From NCBI GenBank assembly GCA_963693315.1, contig OY856186.1, positions 375,826,264 through 375,890,263 on the forward strand: a DNA stretch of 64,000 nucleotides, given 5' to 3'. The stretch comes from Diogma glabrata. Taxonomy: Eukaryota; Arthropoda; Insecta; Diptera; Cylindrotomidae. The notes under the pieces are model-generated. The model saw nothing but the letters and a program-made list of their open reading frames with translations, had not been told where the DNA came from and did not search any database. The translations under genes were made by a program, and so were the position numbers. This document shows, one piece after another, positions 1 through 9,640 of the stretch; positions within the stretch are counted from its first letter, which is position 1; each line of letters begins with the position of its first letter.

Positions 1-390
1 CAATCATTTTTCTCACAGAAACATTAAAACTCGGTTTCCTTTACTGACAAAAGTTGAGAGCGTCTTGCTTCGAATTTGTATATAGTTAAGAAACGACAAC
101 CAAAATGTAGTTCAACTGAGTATCTTTATTATAACACAGTGACAACATTAGGATAACTCAAATAAGTGTTTTAATACATTTACGAAGAAAAAAATTCATA
201 CTGTTCCAATCGCGGCATCAAAAGTAGCGTAGATGTTTACAGACATCGTTAACTGGATATTTGATATTTCCGTTTTCTTTTTATATGCAAAACAATATGG
301 ACATTATGCTTCTATGAGCATTTAACTAAAAAAAATGCATCACAGGATTTATCACTTTGTTTGTTTTTTTTTTTCATTCATTTTATAGTT
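1..390. other. No feature recognised
   Basis: AT-rich sequence with no long reading frame, no motif I recognise and no obvious repeat arm. It leads into the first copy of the 391-935 direct repeat. Confidence 0.5.
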
Positions 391-935
391 CGAGAGCTGA
401 GCGACATAAAATTGTAAGCACTTTATAAAGGCAGATTTTTTAATATTATGTCACATATGTTGAGTAGAGAAATAGTCTTCAGTCAGTCAGCTGGATTTGT
501 TAGCGTTTGGAGTGGGTAGGGCTCCAATGTTGTAAAAAAACCATGTATCTTGCAACTACTTTATAAAACCTGAAAATTCGTTACATTACAAAACATGTAG
601 TCAGTCAGTTTATTTCTGTAACAAATGCCGTCAGTCGCAAATGAAAGGTTGCTGTTCTGTAATACGGCGCGCTCAATAAATATTAACATATATTGAATGA
701 AGTTTCTTGTTTCAATGGATATTCATTTTATTGCATGTACTTTGAAGCTGATCTACTCGAACGACTATTAAAATATATAATATTAAACTTAAATAACAAA
801 ATTAATAGAATCATATACAGATTTTAATAAAGTATATTCAACAAATTCCTTTTAGTCTTGAGTATGAAATAGTATTCTAATATGAGTCGCTGCAGTTGTT
901 GTAAGCATCACTTGAGTCATCATTTTCTGGATTAG
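391..935 (+). repeat. Dispersed direct repeat, copy 1
   Basis: About 545 bp that recurs in the same orientation at 4083-4776 with high identity, including the blocks GAGCGACATAAAATTG (GCGACATAAAATTG shared), AGTCAGTCAGCTGGATT and AATACGGCGCGCTCAATAA. This copy lacks about 165 bp present in copy 2 (about 4270-4440), a segment that itself looks like a diverged duplicate of the preceding AGTCAGTCAG unit. There is no coding potential. The two copies bracket the Penelope pair, so they could be termini of a larger composite element or two independent insertions of one family; no LTR features are evident. Confidence 0.75.
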
Positions 936-1087
936 TAATGTGGAGGCCTGTGGGCCACCTTTGATGTGTATATTTATCGTTGCGTCAATAGTGATAGCTT
1001 GGAAACACTTCTGAAGAGTCTAGATTTAACAGTGCGTGATATTCACCGTAATTCCGCTGTCGATTGTTCCGATTTCAAACATGTATC

Positions 1088-1510
1088 TTTTTAAGTAAAA
1101 CTTCTTTAGACGGCATATAACAATTCACAAGTACCTCAAACGTTTTTTCGGACGGAAGTAACGTTTTCACACGGAAATGACGTTCATTAAAATGAATTAT
1201 TATGAAATCATATATGTCCATCTCTATCATACAACACTCTGATATTAAATCTTAAACACATACATACATACAATTATTGAGTTTCAATATTTTTTAAATT
1301 TAAATATTTTTCATTTAAAAATAGTGCGTGTAATTTTCACACGCTGTTGAAGTAATCTTTTTTGGTTACTGTGGCAGGTATTACTAAAAAATAATAAATA
1401 TGTCATATTGAAATTTAGAGGTGAATTCAATTATTATCATAATTGAAATATAAAATTAGAGGTTTATGGTAACTAAAGTGAGAAACATAAACTTTACTTT
1501 GCAAATTTTT
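1088..1510. repeat. Left arm of a long inverted repeat
   Basis: Runs from TTTTTAAGTAAAACTTCTTT to ACTTTACTTTGCAAA and is the reverse complement of 6410-7045. The right arm carries about 200 bp of extra sequence (about 6660-6870). The shared blocks include the CGGACGGAAGTAACGTTTTC region and the TAATACCTGCC region. The arms enclose about 5 kb containing the Penelope copies and one direct repeat. Either this is the terminal inverted repeat of one large foldback element, or two copies of one family landed in opposite orientation. Confidence 0.7.
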
Positions 1511-1669
1511 TTTTCTTAAAAAAAACGCAATATTTGTTATACCAAATCTTGTTGAATTAAATGGACATGTATTCATAGTTAAATTTAATTTGTAATACTT
1601 TGTAATACATTATGTAAGAACGCTTTTTTATTACACATGTTGTAAATTATATCATCAATAAATGCTCCT

Positions 1670-1795
1670 CTAAGTTTAAATATGACATATTTATTTTATT
1701 TTTAATCTTTTTAGTAATACCTGCCGCGGTAGCCAAAGAAGCTTTACTTCAACCGCGTGTAGAGATTACACACTTCATTTTTTTATGCGACACAA
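1670..1795 (+). repeat. Third copy of the inverted-repeat inner end
   Basis: Matches 6500-6600 in the same orientation and 1320-1440 inverted, through TAGTAATACCTGCC, the AGCCAAAGAAG block and the ACACGC-type end. With 1320-1510 it forms a local hairpin of about 470 bp. No coding potential. Confidence 0.65.
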
Positions 1796-2084
1796 ATTGT
1801 TACACTGATTTTCCATTCCAGTTCAATTATTAGTAAACATAATATTATTAATAAAATTAGTAACAGAAAGAAACTTACCCAAAAAATAAAAACACTGATT
1901 TTAAAAACAATTTTCAAAATTTGTTTGACGTTTGGCAAAAACAACAAATAAACAAACAGCGTTGGACCTCGATATATTTCCTCATATATTAAGAATATTT
2001 ATAATTATTAAATATTTATAGTCTTTAATTAATTTTGATATTTCTCAGTCGTAGCTTATTTATAGACTATTTATTATTTTTAAA

Positions 2085-2140
2085 AAATATGTTTATTCCA
2101 ATATTTCGACCTTGCGGGTCATCATCAGGGGTTACATATA
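2085..2140 (-). ncRNA. Hammerhead-like ribozyme core, left Penelope copy
   Basis: Read on the minus strand: CTGATGA (2128-2122), a spacer base, a 4-bp stem GACC/GGTC with a CGCAA loop, then GAAA (2107-2104). That is the CUGANGA, stem II, GAAA order of a hammerhead. A weak outer stem ATATGT/ACATAT is possible. Penelope-like elements are known to carry small hammerheads in their terminal repeats. One extra base between CTGATGA and stem II, and the uncertain stems I and III, mean activity is unproven. Confidence 0.5.
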
Positions 2141-2637
2141 TTTTATTATATTAAATATTACCTACAAAACAATTAGTTAGAAACAACACCAAAAAATTAA
2201 CAAAAAAAAAACTTACATGATCAAAAAAACTTTTTTATATAAAAACTTTTAAAAAAAATTTTAAAAAATACTTGAAAAAATTAACAATAGTATAAAAAAA
2301 CAGATAATAAACATTAATTGTTCAAAAGAACAAATTACACACAAAATTTCATAAAAATTCTTAATAGAATCACTATTTTCATTCAGAAAACAATTCCAAT
2401 TATTTTCAGAAAACAATTATTTTCAGAAAACAATTATTTTCAGAAAACAATTCCATGAAAAGAAAAATTTTTTGAATGATGGAAAATTAAATTTTGAATA
2501 AGAAAACTCGATGAAAAAACAGTTTCTAAATTGAATGTGACTACTAAATTTAATATTACCTTATTGTTGATTTAATAATAGAAACATAGTTTGAATGTAA
2601 ACCATTACAATCTGTTTTATAATTAATTGATTTAGGT

Positions 2638-2955
2638 TTACAAAGAAATGTGAGCCATTTCTTTGAATACTCTCTTGAAATGGTTAATTTCATAATCTAG
2701 AACAACAGGATTTTCAAAATCAAAATCATCTAAACATTCTACAGAGTAACGAGCTAATGCTGATCTGTGATTTTGACCGTTTAGATTCTTATTTGATTTT
2801 GTAAATCTAACATCATTCTTATGTTGACAAATCCTCGTATTTAAAGTTTTAGAAATTTCACCAACATAAACTTTACCACATTTGCATGTAACTTTATATA
2901 CTAAACCATTTTTCTTTTCCTTAGGTATTTTATCTTTCACTATCTTATGTTCCAC
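2638..2955 (-). pseudogene. GIY-YIG endonuclease domain of a Penelope-like element
   Basis: A 105-residue open frame that represents the C-terminal endonuclease of a Penelope-like polyprotein, the nuclease that nicks target DNA during integration. Visible motifs in order: VYK (the GIY position, near residues 19-21), CKCGKVYVG (cysteine pair and the YIG position, near 24-32), then TRICQHKND with the expected Arg and His, then SALARY and DFDFENPVVLDYE, which fit the distal part of the family's domain. The frame begins at GTG with an in-frame stop a few codons upstream, so this is a fragment and not a start. The frame is open to its end, suggesting moderate age. The reverse transcriptase that normally precedes the domain is absent. 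Confidence 0.8.
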
Positions 2956-3057
2956 AACTAACTGAGAAACTTAAATCCATTTTTTCATCTTCAGAATGTA
3001 ATTATTTTATAGGACAAAATATATCAAATAAATTAAGTAATTTTTTTACACCTCGTC

Positions 3058-3755
3058 ACTCGTCACTCTGTAGAATGTTTAGATGATTTTGATTTTGAAA
3101 ATCCTGTTGTTCTAGATTATGAAATTAACCATTTTAAGAGAGTATTCAAAGAAATGGCTCACATTTCTTTGGAACCTAAATCAATTAATTATAAAACAGA
3201 TTGTAATGGTTTACATTCAAACTATGTTTCTATTATTAAATCAACAATAAGGTAATATTAAATTTAGTAGTCACATTCAATTTAGAAACTGTTTTTTCAT
3301 CGAGTTTTCTTATTCAAAATTTAATTTTCCGTCATTCAAAAAATTTTTCTTTTCATGGAATTGTTTTCTGTGTGATTGAAAGATACAGAATATTTTTTAT
3401 TTTGAGTTAATGAAAATAGTGATTCTATTAAGAATTTTTATGAAATTTTGTGTGTAATTTGTTCTTTTGAACAATTAATGTTTATTATCTGTTTTTTTAT
3501 ACTATTGTTAATTTTTTCAAGTATTTTTTTAAAATTTTTTTTAAAAATTTTTATATAAAAAAATTTTTTTGATCATGTAAGTTTTTTGTTAATTTTTTGG
3601 TGTTGTTTCTAACTAATTGTTTTGTAGGTAATATTTAATATAATAAAATATATGTAACCCCTGATGATGACCCGCAAGGTCGAAATATTGGAATAAACAT
3701 ATTTTTTAAAAATAATAAATAGTCTATAAATAAGCTACGACTGAGAAATATCAAA
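3058..3755 (+). mobile_element. Penelope-like element, 5'-truncated, right copy
   Basis: Plus-strand counterpart of the left copy, pairing with 2034-2752. It keeps only the last part of the endonuclease (about 3070-3180, residues equivalent to CLDDFDFENPVV through FKEMAHISL) and then the 3' region and hammerhead-like core. About 100 bp of unrelated AT-rich DNA (2956-3057) separates the two copies. Small differences from the left copy, including loss of the CAGAAAACAATT repeats, show they have diverged since separation. Confidence 0.8.
3645..3710 (+). ncRNA. Hammerhead-like ribozyme core, right Penelope copy
   Basis: CTGATGA at 3661-3667, GACC/GGTC stem with CGCAA loop at 3669-3681, GAAA at 3682-3685. 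Stem III could be as short as two pairs closing on ATA. The flanks ATATGT (about 3650) and ACATAT (about 3698) are complementary and could form a distal stem I. The core is identical to the left copy, so it has been kept while neighbouring sequence drifted. Confidence 0.5.
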
Positions 3756-4082
3756 AAGAATATTTATAGTGGAGTTTGCCTGCCATATGCTGTACAACAT
3801 CCGTTGAATAATAAATTATTCGAAAATGCCGGATGTGGAAACAGCCGCATGAAAGATAGATAGGGACCAATATATGAGGGATATATATCGAGGTCTACCA
3901 TATTAAAAATTCAAATTTGTCTGGGAATTGGATGAGATTGTTAAAAAGAGGAGTTTTTGTGTTTCACGTAATAAAGAATTTATTGGCAAAACCTACCATT
4001 TTATCATATTTAACAATAAAATCAGTTTAACAATAAAATCCATCAACTTAAGTTTATGGCAATTACAACTAATAGTAGGGGA

Positions 4083-4776
4083 GGCGAGCGACATAAAATT
4101 GCAAGCACTTTATAAAGGCTGATTTTTTAATACTATGTCACATATGTTGAGTAGAGAAATAGTCTTCAGTCAGTCAGCTGGATTCGTTAGCGTTTGGACT
4201 GGGTGGGGCTCCGATGTTGTAAAAAAACTATGTATCTTGCAACTACTTTATAAAACCTGAAAATTCGTTTGAGAGCAGAATATTAATTAAAAATTAGTTT
4301 TATGATCGTCAGTCACTCAAATCCTGTAACCAAACGCGTCAGCCGAGCGTTGAAGTTGTAAAAGAACGGTACATCGTGCAAGTACTTTATAAAATCTGAA
4401 ATTTAGTATACAGGTGAAGAATATTATTATAATTACAAAAATGTAGTCAGTCAGTTTATTTCTGTAACAAATGTTGTCAGTCGCAAATGAAAGGTTGCGG
4501 TTCTGTAATACGGCGCGCTCAATAAATATTAACATATATTGAATGAAGTTTCTTGTTTCAATGGATATTCATTTTATAGCATGTACATTGAAGCTGATCT
4601 ACTCGAACGACTATTAAAATATATAATATTAAACTTAAATCACAAAATTAATAGAATCATATACAGATTTTAATAAAGTATATTCAACAAATTCCTTTTA
4701 GTCTTGAGTATGAAATAGCATTCTAATATGAGTCGCTGCAGTTGTTGTAAACATCACTTGAGTCATCATTTTCTGG
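4083..4776 (+). repeat. Dispersed direct repeat, copy 2
   Basis: Longer copy of the 391-935 repeat, same orientation. It contains a second, diverged AGTCA-type unit at about 4310-4410 that copy 1 lacks. Its right end (TCATTTTCTGGAT) runs directly into a separate inverted-repeat element at 4777; the equivalent boundary in copy 1 continues into different sequence. Confidence 0.75.
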
Positions 4777-5456
4777 ATCAGTTATATCTGACAATTCATC
4801 ATCTGCATATTAATATAAGTGCAAGTGCAATAAGCTTTAGAGTTTAATTTCAAAATAATTAAATACGTAAGATAAACAGGCATATCACCTACAATCTATT
4901 ACCTGAACACATCGTTTTCATCAATAACAACAACATTCACGAATATTGGAAAATGTTGTCCTTCAAACCATTGTAACTCATACCGCCCGTCTATTTGCTG
5001 CCAACCACTTTTCACGGCCACCTCTGATTATGCAAATTCTTGAAATGTGTTCATTTTCTTTTTCGCTTCTCTTGTTTTCAAAAGCTAATTGTTTTCGAAT
5101 AGCACTAGTATTTTCGTAGCTTCGTTACAGAGCAAACGTATGTCTTTCTGTGAAAATTTATATCCCAAAATGGATGGAAGTTCGCATGCTTTATGTGTTA
5201 TTTGGTTTTTGTAACACTTGAAAATTTTGCTGTTGTTCTGGGCTCCTGGTTGAGTGAATCTGAAATTCTTAATAATTGGTTCACTCATTTAATGAAATTA
5301 TAACAAATTTTTGTAATTCTTCCTGAAGTGTTCTTTATTGATTTCTTGAACAGTTGAATTTGAATAGGACTAACATTCAAAATTTCATGACTTATATACT
5401 AGAAGTTTAATTAAACTTAAGTTATTTGCAGATCATGAATTGTCAGATATAACTGT
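4777..5456. mobile_element. Short element with terminal inverted repeats
   Basis: CAGTTATATCTGACAATTCA at about 4778 is mirrored by a reverse-complement end TGAATTGTCAGATATAACTG at about 5436-5455, giving inverted repeats of about 24 bp and a 680-bp body. The body has no recognisable transposase. An unrecognised 67-codon minus-strand frame (5085-5288) is probably chance. It looks like a non-autonomous DNA transposon sitting at the edge of the direct repeat. No clear target duplication was found. Confidence 0.6.
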
Positions 5457-6409
5457 AGTGGATCCATACCGAAACCACTACATATCGCTAACAAATACGC
5501 CATTAAACCAATGCCCAAACATTCTCAAACAAACTCCAAACTTACTACAATGTAAGTTCTTAATATTTCTTTAAAACCCAAATCCAATTAACAGATTTAT
5601 CCCAACAAACATCCCCAGCATTCGATCTAACCGATCCTAACAACCCAATCCATACCTTAAACAACATAAACAACATAAATATTTCAATCTAAATAAAATC
5701 AGAGTCTAAACCTCCCTAATCATAAACAGTTACAATGTAACCAACACTTTAAACTCCTACATAATAAAAATCAACCAAAATCACCAAATAAACGAAACCC
5801 CAAATAAACCAATTATTGAGAAATATCAATAATTAAAAGATTACCGAATATATTAAAGTAAAACTAAAACCCCTGAAATCAACAAAATAATTTTATTAAA
5901 AATTTTTAACATAAATAAAAAACGAACGTTCATGACTTTTTATTTAATTGAACTTTTACAAAAAATTCCTTATAAATAATAGAGAATTTGTAATGTTAAG
6001 CAGAGTTTATACTAATATCGGTACGTGTAAAGTTTAGGGCTACGACGAAATTAAAGGCCCAAAAAGTGATTAAAATATTTGTTTCAAAGAAAAGTTATTT
6101 CACAAGTGTTTCAAAAGTTTATTAAAGAAATATTAAAAATTTATCTAAGAGAAAAAATTCTCCACAAGTTCATTTATGAATTATCATACAGAAATTTACA
6201 AAAAAAGGTAGTGTTCTGATATTTTATTAAAGAAGGAAAAAATTCATTTATAAATTTCCATACGACAATTTAAGAAAGTGTTCTTGAAGTTTAATCATAA
6301 AAGAAATTTACTAGAAAACTCAATAAGTGTATAAAAGTTCACATAAATAAATAGTGTTGGTTGAAAATAACAGTAAGTCTTTCAATCACGTGAAAGAATA
6401 TGAAGGCAA
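5457..6409. other. No feature recognised
   Basis: AT-rich sequence; the first part (5457-5850) is unusually rich in A and C on the plus strand (runs such as AACCCAATCC). No long frame, motif or repeat partner seen. Confidence 0.45.
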
Positions 6410-7045
6410 ATTTGCAAAGTAAAGTTTATGTTTCTCACATTAGTTATCATAAACCTCTAATTTTATATTTCAATTATGATAATAATTGATTTCACCTCTA
6501 AATTTCAATATGACGTATTTATTATTTTTTAGTAATACCTGCCACAGTAGCCAAAAAAGATTACTTCAACAGCGTGTGAAGATTACACGCACTTTTTTTA
6601 AATTGTTTGAATGAAAAATAATAAAAAAATTTAAATTTAAAAAATATCGAAACTCAATAATTAAGTAACTAAAATCGAGACGTATAACTCATATAATATT
6701 TAACACGAGACTGAATAAAAAAATATACTAACATTAACAAATGATAAACTATTATAATTTCATTCCAAAAATTAATGACACATAATCGAATTGTATTGTA
6801 TACTTGCCGAAAATAATATATTTAAATAATATATTTATAATAATATTTTATTTTTTTTATTGTTTGATGCAATTGTGTGCATGTATGTGTTTAAGATTTA
6901 AAATCAGAGTGTTGTATGATAGAGATACACATATATGATTTCTTAATAATTTATTTTAATGAACATCATTTCCTTGTGAAAACGTTACTTCCGTCCAAAA
7001 AATGATTTGAGTTACTTGTGATATCGCGTCTAAAGAAGTTTTACT
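6410..7045. repeat. Right arm of the long inverted repeat
   Basis: Reverse complement of 1088-1510, from TTTGCAAAGTAAAGTTTATG to the GTTTTACTTAAAAA end. An unrelated block of about 200 bp (about 6660-6870) interrupts the homology and is either an insertion here or a deletion in the left arm. Part of the outer end (GCGGCTAAAGAAGTTTT) also occurs at about 21493, so the family is dispersed. Confidence 0.7.
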
Positions 7046-7332
7046 TAAAAAACAAAACAAACAGCTGGCCAAATAATAGTTCAATAAAAAAAATTCAAGT
7101 AATTTATGCATATGGTAACATCAATTTGCATCATATTCAAAACAATATGACTTATTCTAATTTAGTTTCAATGAATCGCTGTCAAGCTAATCCAACAATT
7201 AGGGCAAACCAGGTAAGTTAGAACATTAAGATTTTTATATTCTTATATAATGTAGCAATAAACTGATTATGATTTGTTTCTTACAGATAGCTGACAAGAA
7301 AAGATGGCTCCTACATGTAGCAGGCGTTCTGG
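7018..7332 (+). CDS. Possible two-exon coding fragment, unrecognised
   Basis: An open frame from 7018 to 7212 (its first part is still repeat arm) ends in a textbook splice donor, CAG followed by GTAAGT. After 74 bp there is a pyrimidine-rich acceptor TTTCTTACAG (ending 7286), and the frame continues in phase 0 through IADKKRWLLHVAGVLG. A second GT (after 7331) and a T-run ending in AAG (about 7404) could bound a further intron. Residues such as HHIQNNMTYSNLVSMNRCQA do not match a family I know, and no ATG begins the frame. It could be a host exon, an exon of a transposon gene, or chance. The intron length and perfect donor are typical of small insect introns. Confidence 0.3.
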
Positions 7333-7439
7333 GTAATTTTATTTTTTATTGTTATTTTAATGAAAATTTAAGTTTGTGACAAATCATTTATTTTTTTTTT
7401 AAGGAAAAGGTATAGTTTTCTTTTGACGCTACATCTCGG

Positions 7440-7522
7440 TTGTAACATACTCCATTTCCTTATTACTCCCTTCTATACTCCCACTTCCTTACATACTCTA
7501 CTTCCTTACATACTTCACTTCC
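7440..7522 (+). repeat. Short degenerate minisatellite
   Basis: Four to five imperfect units of the type CTTCCTTACATACTC in a row. No function suggested. Confidence 0.55.
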
Positions 7523-7559
7523 TATTGACATATGAGTTAAAGGGAGATATCATGTACCA

Positions 7560-7830
7560 CTTTCAATAGTAGTAATATATCACTAGCCAAAGGTGTAATC
7601 TTGAGGGTGTTGGCGGATGAGCTGTATTTAGCCAACGATAGCAGTTAGCACCTTCAATCTTATTTAAGGAATATAACCTTTTAGTAAATTAAAATGTGTT
7701 ATGTAGTAGAAATTACAATATGTGCAACATTAACACATAAAACCTTTAAAACCAAGGTCACACAACAACATCCGTTCCGAAGTGTTGATGGACGAAATTT
7801 TTGAAGTGAAAATTTTTTTTGGCGCATCAC
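7560..7830 (+). repeat. Dispersed repeat, plus-strand copy
   Basis: Two blocks recur near 31760-32165. The segment around ATCACTAGCCAAAGGTGTAA and TTGGCGGATGAGCTGTAT (7580-7670) matches 32050-32150 in reverse complement, and the ACAACAACATCCGTTC block followed by TTGATGGACG (7765-7800) matches 31785-31825 in the same orientation. The family is unrecognised and non-coding. Confidence 0.55.
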
Positions 7831-7879
7831 ACACAGATTTTTCTGTAGGTAGTATGTTAGGCTGATCCGTCAGCATTTC

Positions 7880-8720
7880 TATCATTTATCAATCTATCAT
7901 TTCTTAACGTTTTAAACTGCGTTGTGGATATCGTGCTCGAATGATGTGCTGTAGGTACTGAGTTCAACTCCTGGTGTGGTGGGACATATTTTTATTGTTT
8001 TTTTTTTAATTTTTATTAAATACCATTAAAATTATTTTTTTTTTATTTATGAATTCATAAAAATAATAAAAATTTCTTTATACGAATTTCAAAAAATTAA
8101 TCTATAACGCAGATTTTTAAAGTTCTATTGCTACTACCTTTTGCAATTTGCATTCGAGTCATCATGCTAAATAAGTATTGAATATATATAAAATTGAAAG
8201 TATGTATGGCTGTTTATCCTTTATGCATTAATACATTAATCAGCATGAAAATTTATGAAGTTGTTGTGTACGCTTAATTTTTGCTTTTTATTTAACTATC
8301 GTTTTAAACGGTAGTTTGCTTTGATCAATGTTTTTTGTTGAACATAAGTTTTATGAAACTGAAAATAACGTAAGAAAAATAGTATAACCTGAAGGCTGAA
8401 ACAATTGCATTTGCATATCAAAATTATATGTATTGGAATTTTATCATCTTCACTAAATATGTTGTCGGTTTGGAATTGTATGTATGTATACATGTTTCTA
8501 AAATTAAGTGAAGACTTAATACTTGTAAATTGATAATTGATAAAATCGATTTAAAGCTCACAACTACGAGACGGAAATCGCATAAATTCTGTACAAAGAA
8601 GCATAGCTTATGTATGATTAAACGTGGATGGCAATCATGATAAATAAAATAATTAAAAATGGTAGCACTTAGCCGATAGTGATTTGCAAACAGCAACAAT
8701 GCGCATTAATAAAAATGTAT
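7880..8720 (+). repeat. tRNA-headed dispersed repeat, plus copy
   Basis: About 800 bp that is the reverse complement of 20635-21415. The start (7918-7983) is tRNA-like: GTGGATATCGTGCTCGA resembles a D-arm and A-box region, and GAGTTCAACTCC fits the B-box rule GWTCRANNC. The tail is AT-rich. The layout suggests a tRNA-derived SINE or a composite carrying one. The same head in the other copy (GTGGATATCGCGCTCGA, GAGTTCAATTCC) keeps both boxes, which supports a shared RNA polymerase III-type origin. Confidence 0.55.
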
Positions 8721-8993
8721 GTATGTGGAATACATTGTATGTATGTGGAATTGTATGCATGTATACATGTTTCTAAAATTAAGTGAAGACTTAATACTTG
8801 TAAATTGATAATTGATAAAATCGATTTAAAGCTCACAACTACGAGACGGAAATCGCATAAATTCTGTACAAAGAAGCATAGCTTATGTATGATTAAACGT
8901 GGATGGCAATCATGATAAATAAAATAATTAAAAATGGTAGCACTTAGCCGATAGTGATTTGCAAACAGCAACAATGCGCATTAATAAAAATGA
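8470..8993 (+). repeat. Tandem duplication, 245-bp unit
   Basis: Two nearly identical units in tandem, offset by 245 bp (8470-8718 and about 8740-8993), each running from GTATACATGTTTCTAAAATT to AACAATGCGCATTAATAAAA. The very low divergence indicates a recent local duplication of the end of the tRNA-headed repeat. The related copy at 20635-20830 has only one unit. Two overlapping minus-strand frames here are by-products of the duplication. Confidence 0.85.
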
Positions 8994-9089
8994 ATTTGCT
9001 TAGCTTTCCGCAGGAAGATTTGTAAAATTCAAACTTGTTGATCTATGGGTGTGACAACCCATATAGCGTTAAATAATATGTCAATAGCA

Positions 9090-9270
9090 GTGACTGCAGT
9101 ACACGGCGTTGTCAAACCCGTAAAACAAAAATTTAAAAAAAATTACAAATCAACAAAAACTGATCACTCCATGCGGGACCTGTTGTGACTAAAAACGGAG
9201 TAACTAACAATTCCTGCTCACCAATAATTTATCCATCCCAACCGCTGAGCTACTCAAACTTGTTGATAGG
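9090..9270 (+). repeat. Dispersed repeat shared with 42785-42880
   Basis: GCGTTGTCAAACCCGT, an A/T-rich spacer, then ACTGATCACTCCATGCG correspond to GGTTGTTACACCCGT, an A/T spacer and ACTTGATCCACCATGCG at about 42790-42862. Diverged copies of one short family. A degenerate tRNA relationship is possible but not shown. Confidence 0.45.
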
Positions 9271-9279
9271 TAAAGAGAT

Positions 9280-9640
9280 TTGAATGGATGTACTTCGATT
9301 TAGAGCTTCATGCCAGCATATTTTTCATTTTTTTTGACAAAAATTTCACAAAATATGCAATGTTAGCCTACCCTCTTTTGAATTCAGAACAATGAGGGGT
9401 CGCCAACCTTGGCGAATGGCATTTAAACTGAAAGGTTTGACGAAATCATGCACCGTGCTGAAGTTTGAGCAACCTAGTCTAGGAATGGCAGCATATTTTC
9501 GTTTTGAATGTAAAATTTGCGATTGTGATTTCTAAAGCTTTCTGCCAGTATATTTTTTAATTTTTTTTGGATGAAATATGCAAAAGGTTAGCGTTAGCCA
9601 TTCTGCCATGCATTTATACATGGAAGCTTGAAATAAAAAT
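9280..9640 (+). repeat. Degenerate direct duplication
   Basis: The block GATTTAGAGCTTCATGCCAG followed by ATATTTTTCATTTTTTTTGA (about 9297) recurs in weaker form near 9520 (AGCTTTCTGCCAGTATATTT), about 225 bp later. Both are followed by AAATATGCAA and a GTTAGCC motif. Non-coding. Confidence 0.4.

Larger units (their letters stand above)
2034..2955 (-). mobile_element. Penelope-like element, 5'-truncated, left copy
   Basis: A minus-strand Penelope-like retroelement remnant. It carries a GIY-YIG endonuclease frame (2638-2955) followed, towards lower coordinates, by an AT-rich 3' region with a hammerhead-like core at 2104-2128. Positions 2034-2752 are the reverse complement of 3058-3755, so two copies sit head to head with their 3' ends outward. 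No reverse transcriptase is present, which means the 5' part is lost; a stop codon lies just upstream of the endonuclease frame. A short tandem run of CAGAAAACAATTATTTT units (about 2390-2450) is present here and not in the other copy. Inverted copies and 5' truncation are typical of Penelope-like elements. Confidence 0.8.

Noticed and set aside
8424..8974. Two overlapping near-identical minus-strand frames as paralogous genes
   Set aside because: They result from the 245-bp tandem duplication of a non-coding repeat tail.
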